NCBI GenBank assembly: GCA_902768125.1
Contig: CACXKA010000010.1
Location: 1-59,042 of the forward strand
Origin: an uncultured Bacteroidales bacterium
GTDB lineage: Bacteria; Bacteroidota; Bacteroidia; Bacteroidales; Bacteroidaceae
Reading direction: 5' to 3'
Length of the DNA: 59,042 nt
Positions 1-8,185 of this stretch are shown one piece after another. A program made the translations under genes and the position numbers. The notes under the pieces were generated by a model. It had not been told where the DNA came from. It saw only the letters and a program-made list of their open reading frames with translations, and searched no databases. How positions within the stretch are numbered: position 1 is the first letter of the stretch; every line of letters starts with the position of its first letter.

Positions 1-102
1 AACAACATGGTGGCAGGCGTGAACTTCACCTTCCTGCCTGAGAACGCACAGGGCGAGGAAATCACCTCGAAGAAGTTCAAGGACCAGTGTTCCCTCCAGA
101 TT
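1..102 (+). other. Left-edge reading frame of unclear status
   Basis: Frame 1 on the plus strand reads like protein for about 33 codons (NNMVAGVNFTFLPENAQGEE and on to KKFKDQCSLQ) with the codon preferences of neighbouring genes. However, the frame stays open until 405, which would place 300 bases antisense to the well-supported gene at 103-516. A real gene from the left should stop near 100, and no stop is there. It may be the tail of a rightward gene that overlaps unusually far, or chance. I see no function and no signal peptide for a leftward gene in this stretch either. Confidence 0.25.
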
Positions 103-516
103 TCAATACATCGACGGGTCGTTGTGGGATGCGAGCAGGTCGTAGCGGATGTTGTCTTCGAGCACGGAGATGCCAATCTTTCGGGAGGCTTGGTTGGCGG
201 CGGTGATGGGGCGAGGACGCACGGGCTTGTGGACATCGGTGGTTTGGTAGATGGTGTCGTACACCTGCACATAGACGGTGTCGGTGGCGACGAGGGCGGT
301 CAAGTCCTGTGGTGTCTCACTGGCAGGACGGAGGCAATAGCCGAGGAAGAAGCCTATGAGGCAGGCGGCAGGAACGGTGATGTACCAAGCCATGCGGTTG
401 CGTGACTTCCAAGGACGAACTTGCAGTTGGTTGTTCTCTTCTTCACGGATGCGACGAGCCATAGCGATGATGTCATCGTTGCTCATGTTCTGGGGTTGTT
501 GGGAATGGGTGTTCAT
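103..516 (-). CDS. Small single-pass membrane protein, possible anti-sigma partner of the ECF sigma factor
   Basis: This is a 137-residue protein with a charged N-terminal cytoplasmic part (residues 1-41, including RRIREEENNQ), one hydrophobic span at about 42-62 (AWYITVPAACLIGFFLGYC) and a C-terminal part that should lie in the periplasm. Its start overlaps the stop of the ECF sigma factor by 4 bases, so the two are translationally coupled. This order and topology are usual for anti-sigma or regulatory partners of ECF factors in Bacteroidetes. I do not see a FecR or zinc-binding anti-sigma motif, so the role is inferred from position and topology only. Confidence 0.6.
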   Translation of the reverse strand: MNTHSQQPQNMSNDDIIAMARRIREEENNQLQVRPWKSRNRMAWYITVPAACLIGFFLGYCLRPASETPQDLTALVATDTVYVQVYDTIYQTTDVHKPVRPRPITAANQASRKIGISVLEDNIRYDLLASHNDPSMY

Positions 517-1079
517 ATGCTTGCCAATTTTTGTCGGATGATGTTCATTGTTTTGTGGATTCTCATTTTCACGGTGCCCTCTGACAAGTGCTCTATCTGG
601 GCAATCTGAGGGATGGTGAGCCCTTCTTCGTAGTGGAGGGAGAAGAGCAGGTGCAGGGGTGGCGGTAGCGACATGAGCACTTTTCGGATGGCGTCACGCT
701 GTTGCTCTTGGGTGAGCCTTACCTCCACATCCTCTTCGCTGACGGGTTCGGCATCGAGGGTGGCAAGGAAGGTGGCGACGTGCTCGTTATGGCGGTAGGT
801 GTTCTTGCAGAGGTTGTAGGCGATGGAGAAGAACCACGTTGCCACGTTGTTGCCTTCCACATATCGGTCTCTTGACTCGTACACTCGAAGGAAGACGTCG
901 TGGGTGAAGTCGGCTGCCGACTCGTTGTCGCCGCCCAGTTGACGGAAAAAGAAGCCCTGTAGCCGTCGGGCATACCGACGGTACAGTTCTTCAAATGCCG
1001 ACTCGCTGTCTCGACTTGCGCGCAGCATCAGTGCTTCATCGGTCATCTGCCGATGGGATTTGAACAGGAGGAGGCTCAT
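513..1079 (-). CDS. ECF-type RNA polymerase sigma factor
   Basis: The 188-residue protein has the two-domain build of sigma-70 family ECF factors. Region 2 spans about residues 28-97 (AFEELYRRYARRL, then FTHDVFLRVYESRDRY and ATWFFSIAYNLCKNTYR). Region 4 spans about 129-186 (LPPPLHLLFSLHYEEGLT, a helix-turn-helix IPQIAQIEHLSEGTVKMRIHK). It would direct RNA polymerase to a small set of promoters in response to an unknown signal. It overlaps the upstream lipoprotein gene by 4 bases (1076-1079) and the downstream membrane protein gene by 4 bases (513-516), so all three are one transcript. The target promoters cannot be read from the window. Confidence 0.93.
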   Translation of the reverse strand: MSLLLFKSHRQMTDEALMLRASRDSESAFEELYRRYARRLQGFFFRQLGGDNESAADFTHDVFLRVYESRDRYVEGNNVATWFFSIAYNLCKNTYRHNEHVATFLATLDAEPVSEEDVEVRLTQEQQRDAIRKVLMSLPPPLHLLFSLHYEEGLTIPQIAQIEHLSEGTVKMRIHKTMNIIRQKLASI

Positions 1080-2326
1080 TGTGCTGCTGATTTTGTGGCT
1101 TCGTAATACTCACGGATTTCCTTCAAACCGTCTTCGCTGAAATCATCGCTGCGCCTATTTTCAATCGCCTTGAGCAACACGCCACTCAGCCAATGGCATC
1201 GCTGGGGGTCATACTGCTGATAGTGGGGCAGAATGCTCTGCAGCAGAACGATGGTATGACTTGTGCGACCTGTGGCATCGGAATAATATTTCTCGCTGTC
1301 CCTTGAGGGTGTGAAGGGCAGGTAGAGGTAGTCAAGCGTATAGCGTTCCTCTATGTTTCGGCAGGTCACGGCGATGTTGTCGTAGGGCTTCGCTGAGTAG
1401 CGCAGAAGCAGTCCCTCGTTGTAGAGATTCTTCAACAATTCCTTGGGGAGTTTCTCTTTTAGCCTTTCATACAAGTTCGAGGCGGAGTAATAGACGGGGT
1501 GTTCACTGTGATCTCCTATCCAAGCTATCATCTTGAGGGTTTGTGTGTGCCAATAAGTAGCTGCATCATCCATCGGGATGTTCTCAGCCCAATTCTCAGT
1601 AGGTCCTGGGACCTTGCACGCCTTCCATATCTTGTCCCAGTCGTCATTCCGGTTGACCAGCACCTTGTCCTTGTGCATGCCCAGCACCAACTGAATCATC
1701 TTCTTGGGGATGAGGTCATCCTCTGCCTGACCGAGATAGATGCCTCCCTCTTCCATTCCCTGCAATTCGTTATAATGATAGTAGAGCACATCGGGCGAGA
1801 GCAGCCCGCTCTTGTAGTAGCGCGTCAGCATGTCCTTCAGACGTTTCTCATCCTTATCCTCCCTGAGGAAATACCTGCACCATATCTTGTAGTCCTCCTC
1901 ATACATCGTGTCGGGCAATCGTTTCAGGGCTTCTTCTGCATACTCTTTTCCTTTTTTATATTCGAAGCTGCATTCCTTTGCCAAGAGATAATAGGTGTAG
2001 GTGTCAGGAATGGCTTCCTTCACACGCTTCATCAACTCCTCCTCCTTCTGAGGAAAATCCTTCAGTTCATGTTTCCAATAAGTACTCATCAGCATCGCAT
2101 GATGCAGATTCCTCCATCCTATCTCGTCTTGAGGGTGTTCCTCCACGTAGGCTTCCCACTTGTGGAGTCGTTTCACGTCAGACAGGGAATCTCCTGTGTT
2201 CCAATACGCATCGAATTCCGCTCCTTGCGTTTCTGAGCTTTGCTGGCTCTGCTGTTGTTGGCATGAGCACATCAGCCCTGCCACCATCACGATCATTCCA
2301 ATCGCTTTCGTTGTCATTTTCTTCAT
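1076..2326 (-). CDS. Predicted lipoprotein with TPR-like helical repeats, first gene of the sigma factor operon
   Basis: I place the start at the ATG at 2326, giving 416 residues that begin MKKMTTKAIGMIVMVAGLMC, a lipoprotein-type signal peptide with Ser-Cys (residues 21-22) as the probable lipidation point and a Gln-rich linker after it. An upstream in-frame alternative (2368) would put 14 charged residues before the signal and is unlikely. The mature part is helical and rich in Trp, Tyr and Leu with spacing that resembles TPR repeats (ALKRLPDTMYEEDYKIWCRY). I do not recognise a named family. The 4-base overlap with the sigma factor gene suggests a co-regulated cell-surface or periplasmic component. 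Confidence 0.7.
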   Translation of the reverse strand: MKKMTTKAIGMIVMVAGLMCSCQQQQSQQSSETQGAEFDAYWNTGDSLSDVKRLHKWEAYVEEHPQDEIGWRNLHHAMLMSTYWKHELKDFPQKEEELMKRVKEAIPDTYTYYLLAKECSFEYKKGKEYAEEALKRLPDTMYEEDYKIWCRYFLREDKDEKRLKDMLTRYYKSGLLSPDVLYYHYNELQGMEEGGIYLGQAEDDLIPKKMIQLVLGMHKDKVLVNRNDDWDKIWKACKVPGPTENWAENIPMDDAATYWHTQTLKMIAWIGDHSEHPVYYSASNLYERLKEKLPKELLKNLYNEGLLLRYSAKPYDNIAVTCRNIEERYTLDYLYLPFTPSRDSEKYYSDATGRTSHTIVLLQSILPHYQQYDPQRCHWLSGVLLKAIENRRSDDFSEDGLKEIREYYEATKSAAQ

Positions 2327-2377
2327 TGTCTTGGTTGTTTTGTTTTGCCTTTCTGTTACAGCATACACCTCAGAAAC

Positions 2378-2388
2378 GAAACCGTTTC
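2378..2388. promoter_or_regulatory. Possible operator palindrome upstream of the lipoprotein-sigma operon
   Basis: The palindrome GAAAC-C-GTTTC lies 52 bases ahead of the lipoprotein start. Its form resembles the short operators of LacI-like repressors, but it also sits beside the A-rich side of the terminator and may be coincidental. Confidence 0.2.
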
Positions 2389-2441
2389 AAAAAAAATGAA
2401 AAAAAAATGTTCACCAAGTGGCATAACACCAACTGGTGAAC
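2389..2441 (-). terminator. Rho-independent terminator of the parE-argF' operon
   Basis: The arms GTTCACCA (2409-2416) and TGGTGAAC (2434-2441) pair perfectly, with a further 3-bp pairing inside the loop. Read leftward, the hairpin is followed by two long T runs (2389-2407). It lies about 70 bases after the stop of the transcarbamylase gene. Confidence 0.8.
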
Positions 2442-2508
2442 AATCTCAAATCTCTCATCGTATCTTATCACCCCGCATGGTCAAACCTCCAACCTCAAAT
2501 CTCAAACC

Positions 2509-3543
2509 TCAAACCTCCAAGCTTTCCAGCATCCGTTTCAGCACGACGGTGGCAGAGATTTCGCGGTTGGCGGCTTCTGGGATGACGATGGATGTGGGAG
2601 CCTCGATGACGTCGTCGGTCACAATCATGTTGCGACGCACGGGCAGACAGTGCATGAAGAAAGCGTTGTTGGTGACTGCCATCTGACGGTCGCTGACGGT
2701 CCAAGGAGCATAGTCGTGATAGTCGCCCAACACCTTGCCGTAGTCTTCTGGACGGGTGACACCCGGGCAACTCCAGTTCTTGGCATAGATGAAGTCGGCA
2801 CCTTCGAAAGCCTTCATCTGGTCGTATTCCACACGGGCATTGCCCACAAACTGAGGATCGAGTTCGTAGCCTTCAGGATGCGTCACCACGAAATCCACGT
2901 CGGCAGCGTTCATCCATTCAGCGAAGGAGTTAGGAACTGCCTGTGGGAGCGCTTTGGGATGGGGAGCCCATGAGAGCACCACTTTCGGACGCTTGTTGGG
3001 CGTGCGCTGGATGGCCTTGCCGCCAAAGAGCGGATTGGGTTCGATGAGGGTTCTGTCCTTGTATTCTTCGATGGTGATGAGGTCGGCAAACGCCTGCAAG
3101 GGGTGCACGGTGGCACTCTCCATGAAGAAGACAGGGCGGCCGCTGTATTGGATGAACTGCTGAAGAATCTTCTCTTCGTAGTCGTCCTTGCGTGATTCGA
3201 AACGGGCGAAGGAACGCACACCGATGATGTCGCAGTAGCAACCCATCACGGGAATCGCCTCCAAGAGGTGTTCGCTCTTGTCGCTCTCCATGATGACGCC
3301 ACGCTCTGTCTCCAGTTTCCAGGCACCCTGATTCACATCGAGCACGATGACGTTCATGCCGAGGTTGAGGGCTGCCTTCTGGGTGGAGAGGCGTGTGCGC
3401 AGGGAGTTATTGAAGAAGATGAGCATGGCTGTCTTGTTCTTGCCCAGCTCCTGATACTTATAGCGGTTCTGCTTGATGTCGAAAGCCTCATTGAGCGCTT
3501 TGCGGAGGTCGCCGATGTCGGAGACGTGTTGGAAAATTTTCAT
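2509..3543 (-). CDS. argF': N-succinylornithine carbamoyltransferase (arginine biosynthesis)
   Basis: The 344-residue protein has the carbamoyl-phosphate site FFNNSLRTRLSTQ (residues 43-55), the HPLQAFADL segment, and the HCLPVRRN motif of the transcarbamylase family. Substrate choice can be read from the loop EAIPVMG. In the Bacteroides fragilis enzyme a proline at this place gives preference for N-succinylornithine, whereas a glutamate in the Xanthomonas enzyme gives N-acetylornithine. Here it is Pro98. The product would be N-succinylcitrulline. The start overlaps the stop of ybeY by 4 bases, and a terminator follows, so it is the last gene of the parE operon. No other arg gene is in the window. 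Confidence 0.92.
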   Translation of the reverse strand: MKIFQHVSDIGDLRKALNEAFDIKQNRYKYQELGKNKTAMLIFFNNSLRTRLSTQKAALNLGMNVIVLDVNQGAWKLETERGVIMESDKSEHLLEAIPVMGCYCDIIGVRSFARFESRKDDYEEKILQQFIQYSGRPVFFMESATVHPLQAFADLITIEEYKDRTLIEPNPLFGGKAIQRTPNKRPKVVLSWAPHPKALPQAVPNSFAEWMNAADVDFVVTHPEGYELDPQFVGNARVEYDQMKAFEGADFIYAKNWSCPGVTRPEDYGKVLGDYHDYAPWTVSDRQMAVTNNAFFMHCLPVRRNMIVTDDVIEAPTSIVIPEAANREISATVVLKRMLESLEV

Positions 3544-3977
3544 ATTTTATATAATTCTAATGCCTTATTTTCTTCTCTTTCCATGATTTCGCGCTCCCCT
3601 GGCCCTTTGTCGTTGATGCCACAGAGGTGGAGGATGCCGTGGATGATGACGCGGTGCAGCTCTTCGTCGTAGGTGGTGCCTTGCTGTTCAGCATTGGTGC
3701 GAACGGTGTCGAGGCTGATGAAGAGATCGCCAGCAATGGTGTCTTTCTTGCCTGTCAGGAGGGCGTCGTCGGAGTAGTCGAAGGTGATGATGTCGGTGTA
3801 GTAGTCGTGCTGGAGATACTGGCGGTTCACCTCCAGAATCTTCTCATCGTTGCAGAAGATGTAGCCGATGTCCCCCACCCTCTTTCCATAGGTGGCTGCC
3901 ACCGCCTTGATCCATGCGCTGATGTCGCGACGACGGATGGCTGGCATCTTCACTCCGTCCACTTGGTAACTAATCAT
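3540..3977 (-). CDS. ybeY: Endoribonuclease YbeY (16S rRNA maturation)
   Basis: I choose the ATG at 3977, giving 145 residues. The longer open frame to 4112 runs into the upstream protease gene and its extra 45 residues are low-complexity. The family core is clear: DIGYIFCNDEKILEVNRQYL, then HDYYTDIITFDY, GDLFISLDTV and the metal site HGILHLCGIND. In the best-known YbeY proteins the third metal ligand is a His ten residues after the first; here that place is Asp. I believe Asp or a shifted Lys is common in Bacteroidetes YbeY proteins, so the enzyme is probably active. The gene follows the S41 protease by 10 bases and overlaps argF' by 4. Confidence 0.92.
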   Translation of the reverse strand: MISYQVDGVKMPAIRRRDISAWIKAVAATYGKRVGDIGYIFCNDEKILEVNRQYLQHDYYTDIITFDYSDDALLTGKKDTIAGDLFISLDTVRTNAEQQGTTYDEELHRVIIHGILHLCGINDKGPGEREIMEREENKALELYKI

Positions 3978-3987
3978 GGTTGAGCGT

Positions 3988-5676
3988 TTATTTGGATTTG
4001 ATGTTTTCGAATAGTTTCTCGTCCTTGATGGCTTCGAGTCCTCGCTGGTAAATCTCGCTGGTGGCGTTGATAATCTCGAAGTATTCGGACATATCGAAGA
4101 GGTCACGGGCAATGAATGCTTTCAGCTGCAAGGTGAGCATCGGAATGGATGCCTGGAAAGCAGAGTCGGTGACCTGTATCTTTGCTTCCTCGGCTTTCGC
4201 ACGGAGCATATCGAGCATCTCTTGAGGAACGGTGAACTCAGCCTTGAAGCGTTCGAAGCCCTCGCGGTAGTCTTCATAATCGACACTCTTGCCAGCAAGC
4301 AACTTGGCACGTTCTTTCCGGAACGCATTGGTGTTGTAGAGCTTGGAGAGCCGTTTCCGGTTCATATCCGTCCATTTGAGCGCTGTGGTGTTGATGCAGC
4401 TCTTGGCAGACATCTCACGATGGAGACGAGTGAAACGGGTGGTGTCGAGCGGAACGTAAATGTCGGGCATGATGCCACCACCACCATAGACGGTACGTCC
4501 GCCCATCGTGGTGAATTTGAGCGAATCGGGGAAATGGATGCTGTCGGCACTCATCAGTTCACCGCTGTTGAGACGATCGAGCATGTCGTTCTCGTATTTC
4601 TTAATGTCACCCTTCACGTAAGGCTTCTGGAAACAACGTCCGATTGGGCTGTAGTAGTGAGCAATGGTCAGACGAATCTCGGAGCCGTCGGGCATATTGA
4701 TGGGACGCTGCACGAGACCTTTGGCAAAGGTGCGACGACCAATAATGATGCCTCGGTCGTGGTCTTGGATGGCACCAGAGAGAATCTCAGCAGCAGACGC
4801 TGTGTAGCCATCCACCAAAATCACCACTTTCCCAAGAGACATCTTGTCGGCACTGGCGTGATATTCCTGACGTCCACCCGTGCGACCTTCCGTATAGACA
4901 ATCATCTCGTTGTGGCTGAAGAAGTGGTCGGTCATCTCCACGGCTGCCTGCAACAATCCACCTCCGTTGCTTTGCAAGTCGATGACGATATCCTTCATGC
5001 CACGTGCCATCAGGAAGTCAACAGCATTGCGGAATTCCTTATCGGTGGTGGAACCGAAGCTGCTGATGCGGATATATCCTGTGGTGGGGTCAATCATGTA
5101 GAAGGCATCGATGGTGTAAACAGGTATCTTGTCACGAGTGACTGTGAACTTCTGCACTCCGTTCACTCCACGACGGATGACACCCAAATCCACTTTCGTG
5201 CCTTTAGGTCCACGCAGCCGTTTCATGATTTCCTCTTTCGACATCTTCACACCAGCAATGGTGGTGTCGTTCACAGTGACAATCATATCGCCAGCGATGA
5301 TGCCCACCTTCTCAGAAGGACCGCCACTGACGGGCTGAATGACCACCAGTGTGTCTTCATTCATGTTGAACTGCACACCAATACCCTCAAAAGAGCCCGT
5401 AATCGGCTCATTCAACGCCTTGGCATCCTTGGCGGTGGTGTAGGTGGAGTGTGGGTCAAGTTCGGTCAGCATCCCACGAATGGCATCTTCTGTCAGTTTG
5501 GAGATGTTGACGGTATCTACATAAAGCTGGACAATGGCACTCTGCGCATAAATCAGTTTGCGGAGTTGCGTGTCAAGCTCAGAGGCAGTTGTCTGCTGTT
5601 GTGCCATGAGAGGCAGGGTCATCAGCAAAAAACAAGTCGTTGCAATGGATTTTGCTATGTTAGAAATGGATTTCAT
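3988..5676 (-). CDS. S41 family C-terminal processing peptidase with PDZ domain
   Basis: The 562-residue protein has an N-terminal signal peptide (MKSISNIAKSIATTCFLLMT, cut near AQ at 25-26), a PDZ domain at about 95-180 (GSFEGIGVQF, GGPSEKVGIIAGDMIVTVND), and the S41 catalytic core at about 195-365. The nucleophile is Ser294 in GYTASAAEIL and the general base Lys319 in RTFAKGLVQ, both present. A helical C-terminal extension of about 170 residues follows, as in Bacteroidetes Prc-like proteases. It should act in the periplasm on misfolded or tagged envelope proteins. It overlaps coaD by 4 bases. Confidence 0.93.
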   Translation of the reverse strand: MKSISNIAKSIATTCFLLMTLPLMAQQQTTASELDTQLRKLIYAQSAIVQLYVDTVNISKLTEDAIRGMLTELDPHSTYTTAKDAKALNEPITGSFEGIGVQFNMNEDTLVVIQPVSGGPSEKVGIIAGDMIVTVNDTTIAGVKMSKEEIMKRLRGPKGTKVDLGVIRRGVNGVQKFTVTRDKIPVYTIDAFYMIDPTTGYIRISSFGSTTDKEFRNAVDFLMARGMKDIVIDLQSNGGGLLQAAVEMTDHFFSHNEMIVYTEGRTGGRQEYHASADKMSLGKVVILVDGYTASAAEILSGAIQDHDRGIIIGRRTFAKGLVQRPINMPDGSEIRLTIAHYYSPIGRCFQKPYVKGDIKKYENDMLDRLNSGELMSADSIHFPDSLKFTTMGGRTVYGGGGIMPDIYVPLDTTRFTRLHREMSAKSCINTTALKWTDMNRKRLSKLYNTNAFRKERAKLLAGKSVDYEDYREGFERFKAEFTVPQEMLDMLRAKAEEAKIQVTDSAFQASIPMLTLQLKAFIARDLFDMSEYFEIINATSEIYQRGLEAIKDEKLFENIKSK

Positions 5677-6122
5677 GTTTGTGGTAAAAAATCTTTTACG
5701 TCTTGATGATAGGATATCAGTTCACGAACGATGCTGGAACTGACACATGAATATTGGGCATCGGTGAACAAGAGTACGGTCTCAATGCCTGTGAGTCGAT
5801 GATTCACTTCTGCCATATCGCGCTCAAACTCGTAGTCCTTCACACTCCTCACGCCTCTCAGCAGGAATCTCGCCCCTACCCTCTTGGCATAGTCGGTGGT
5901 CAGTCCTTCGTAGCTCTCAACACGAACCCTGGGCTCACTCTGGAAAGCCTTCTGGATAGCTTGCAGGCGTTCTTCAAGCGAGAACATATACTTCTTCTCG
6001 TGGTTGATGCCAATGGCAACAATCACTTCGTCAGCCACACTCTGCAAGGCGCGGTCAACGATGTTCTTGTGTCCAATGGTGAAGGGATCGAAACTCCCAG
6101 CAAATACCGCTATTCTTTTCAT
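5673..6122 (-). CDS. coaD: Pantetheine-phosphate adenylyltransferase (coenzyme A synthesis)
   Basis: The 149-residue protein is of normal CoaD length. It starts MKRIAVFAGSFDPFTIGHKN, which holds the nucleotidyltransferase GSFDP loop and the TxGH motif (residues 15-18). The LRGVRSVKDYEFERDMA segment and the C-terminal SSSIVRE motif are also present. It transfers AMP from ATP to 4'-phosphopantetheine to give dephospho-CoA, the penultimate step of CoA synthesis in the cytoplasm. It lies 20 bases after parE and overlaps the S41 protease gene by 4 bases. Confidence 0.96.
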   Translation of the reverse strand: MKRIAVFAGSFDPFTIGHKNIVDRALQSVADEVIVAIGINHEKKYMFSLEERLQAIQKAFQSEPRVRVESYEGLTTDYAKRVGARFLLRGVRSVKDYEFERDMAEVNHRLTGIETVLLFTDAQYSCVSSSIVRELISYHQDVKDFLPQT

Positions 6123-6142
6123 GTTTTTATTGGATTAATCCC

Positions 6143-8113
6143 CTACTCTTCTTCTTCAGCTAATTCGGAGTCTTCCTCGGGCTTGTCTTCTTCGATGACC
6201 AGGTTGTTGATGATGAAGTTCTGACGCTGCATGGTGTTCTTTCCCATGTAGTACTCCAGCAACTCCTTCACTTGGTCGGTCTTGCGAAGGGTGACGGTTT
6301 CCAGACGCATGTCGGCACCAATGAAGTTCTTGAACTCATCAGGAGAAATCTCGCCCAATCCTTTGAATCGAGTGATTTCGGGTTCAGGTCCTAACATCTC
6401 AATGGCTTTCTGGCGCTCTTCTTCGCTGTAGCAATACTGCGTGATGAAGTCGCCCTTGGCATCAGGATGCTCCTCCATGTATTGGTCAAGCACCGCCTTC
6501 TTGATGCGCTTCTTTCGGTTTCTCACACGGAAAAGCGGGGTTTGCAGGATATAAACGTGTCCTGTCCTCACCAATTCAGGGAAGAACTGGAGGAAGAAGG
6601 TCATCATCAGCAGACGAATGTGCATGCCATCGACATCGGCATCGGTTGCCACAATCACCTTGTTGTAACGCAAGCCATCCAATCCGTCCTCGATGTTGAG
6701 GGCTGCTTGCAAGAGGTTGAACTCTTCATTCTCATACACCACCTTCTTCGTCATGCCAAACGAGTTCAGCGGCTTACCCCTGAGCGAGAACACGGCCTGC
6801 GTCATCACATCACGGCTCTTGGTGATGCTTCCGCTGGCGGAATCACCCTCGGTGATAAAGATGGAACTCTCCTCTTTCTGATCGCCCTTGGGGTCGTTCA
6901 GGTGTATCTTGCAGTCTCGCAACTTGCGGTTGTGCAGGTTGGCTTTCTTCGCACGTTCACGTGCCAATTTCGTCACACCAGCAATCGCCTTGCGATCACG
7001 TTCATTATCTTTGATTTTCTCTTCGATAATCTCTGCCACATCCAAGTTCTTGTGCAGGTAGTTATCGACTTCCGTCTTCACGAAATCGCCCACAAACTTG
7101 TTCACGCTGATGCCACCATTGGGCTCCATCGTGAGCGAACCGAGCTTGATCTTCGTCTGTGACTCGAATTGAGGTTCCTGCACATTGATGGCAATCGCTG
7201 CAATGATACCCGAACGGATGTCGCTGTACTCGTAGTTCTTGCCATAGAACTCCTTGATGGTGCGAGCAATATGCTCCTTGAAAGCACTCTGATGCGTACC
7301 TCCCTGAATGGTGTGCTGACCATTCACAAAGGAATGATATTCTTCACCATACTGCTGATTGGTGTGGGTGAAAGCAATCTCAATATCGTCGCCTTTCAAG
7401 TGAATAATCTCGTACAAAGGTGTAGCATCCATCGTGTCCTTGAGCAAGTCCTTGAGACCATTTCGGCTCGTGATGCGGGCACCATTGTAGAAAATCTCCA
7501 AGCCAGTGTTCAGGTAGGTGTAGTTGCGGAGCATGTTGCTCACAAACTCATCCTGGAACTTATAGTTGAGGAACAGCGAGTCATCAGGTTGGAAGTAGAT
7601 GTAGGTGCCGTTCTCCTCGTTCGTCTTCTCGGTCTTGTCATCCACTAATTTTCCCTTCTCAAACACCGCTGTGCGCACTACCCCATCACGAAAACTTTTC
7701 ACCTCGAAACGATTAGACAAGGCATTCACCGCTTTCGTACCCACACCGTTCAAACCGATGGACTTCTGGAAAGCCTTGGAGTCGTACTTACCACCTGTGT
7801 TCAGAATCGACACCGCCTCAATCATCTTGCCCTGCGGAATACCACGACCATAGTCGCGCACACTCACGGCAAGGTTGTCCTTGACATCCACCTCAATGCG
7901 CTTGCCTGCCTGCATCTTGAACTCATCGATACTGTTGTCGATGATTTCCTTCAACAACACATAGATACCGTCCTCTGCATGGCTGCCATCGCCCAAACGA
8001 CCGATGTACATACCAGGACGCAGACGAATATGCTCCACACCTGTCAATGTGATGATGTTGGCATCATCGTAATGAGCATTGGGGGTATTATTGTTTAGGT
8101 TCAGTTCTTCCAT
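6143..8113 (-). CDS. parE: DNA topoisomerase IV subunit B
   Basis: This 656-residue type IIA topoisomerase ATPase subunit has the GHKL fold with the catalytic [10 protein letters not shown] (Glu56, Asn60), DYGRGIP (87-93) and the [14 protein letters not shown] loop. The transducer domain follows, then the TOPRIM part with EGDSASGS (422-429) and [10 protein letters not shown] (491-500). The length and the very acidic tail ([16 protein letters not shown]) fit the ParE subunit of Bacteroidetes rather than GyrB. It decatenates daughter chromosomes together with ParC. No parC gene is next to it. It is the first gene of the run down to argF'. Confidence 0.93.
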   Translation of the reverse strand: MEELNLNNNTPNAHYDDANIITLTGVEHIRLRPGMYIGRLGDGSHAEDGIYVLLKEIIDNSIDEFKMQAGKRIEVDVKDNLAVSVRDYGRGIPQGKMIEAVSILNTGGKYDSKAFQKSIGLNGVGTKAVNALSNRFEVKSFRDGVVRTAVFEKGKLVDDKTEKTNEENGTYIYFQPDDSLFLNYKFQDEFVSNMLRNYTYLNTGLEIFYNGARITSRNGLKDLLKDTMDATPLYEIIHLKGDDIEIAFTHTNQQYGEEYHSFVNGQHTIQGGTHQSAFKEHIARTIKEFYGKNYEYSDIRSGIIAAIAINVQEPQFESQTKIKLGSLTMEPNGGISVNKFVGDFVKTEVDNYLHKNLDVAEIIEEKIKDNERDRKAIAGVTKLARERAKKANLHNRKLRDCKIHLNDPKGDQKEESSIFITEGDSASGSITKSRDVMTQAVFSLRGKPLNSFGMTKKVVYENEEFNLLQAALNIEDGLDGLRYNKVIVATDADVDGMHIRLLMMTFFLQFFPELVRTGHVYILQTPLFRVRNRKKRIKKAVLDQYMEEHPDAKGDFITQYCYSEEERQKAIEMLGPEPEITRFKGLGEISPDEFKNFIGADMRLETVTLRKTDQVKELLEYYMGKNTMQRQNFIINNLVIEEDKPEEDSELAEEEE

Positions 8114-8185
8114 TGATTAAGAATTGAAGAGTTTCAGAATTGTAGAATTGAAGTTTGACACATGTCGTATGGCGACCTCAAATTT

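Noticed and set aside
2442-2520. Short AACCTC/AAATCTC repeats after argF'
   Set aside because: Irregular, low-complexity 7-base words without dyads or link to a feature; recorded only as simple sequence.
4222-5706. 494-codon plus-strand open frame
   Set aside because: It is antisense to the S41 protease, whose catalytic motifs are intact; its composition (many His, Val, Asp) is typical of a shadow frame.
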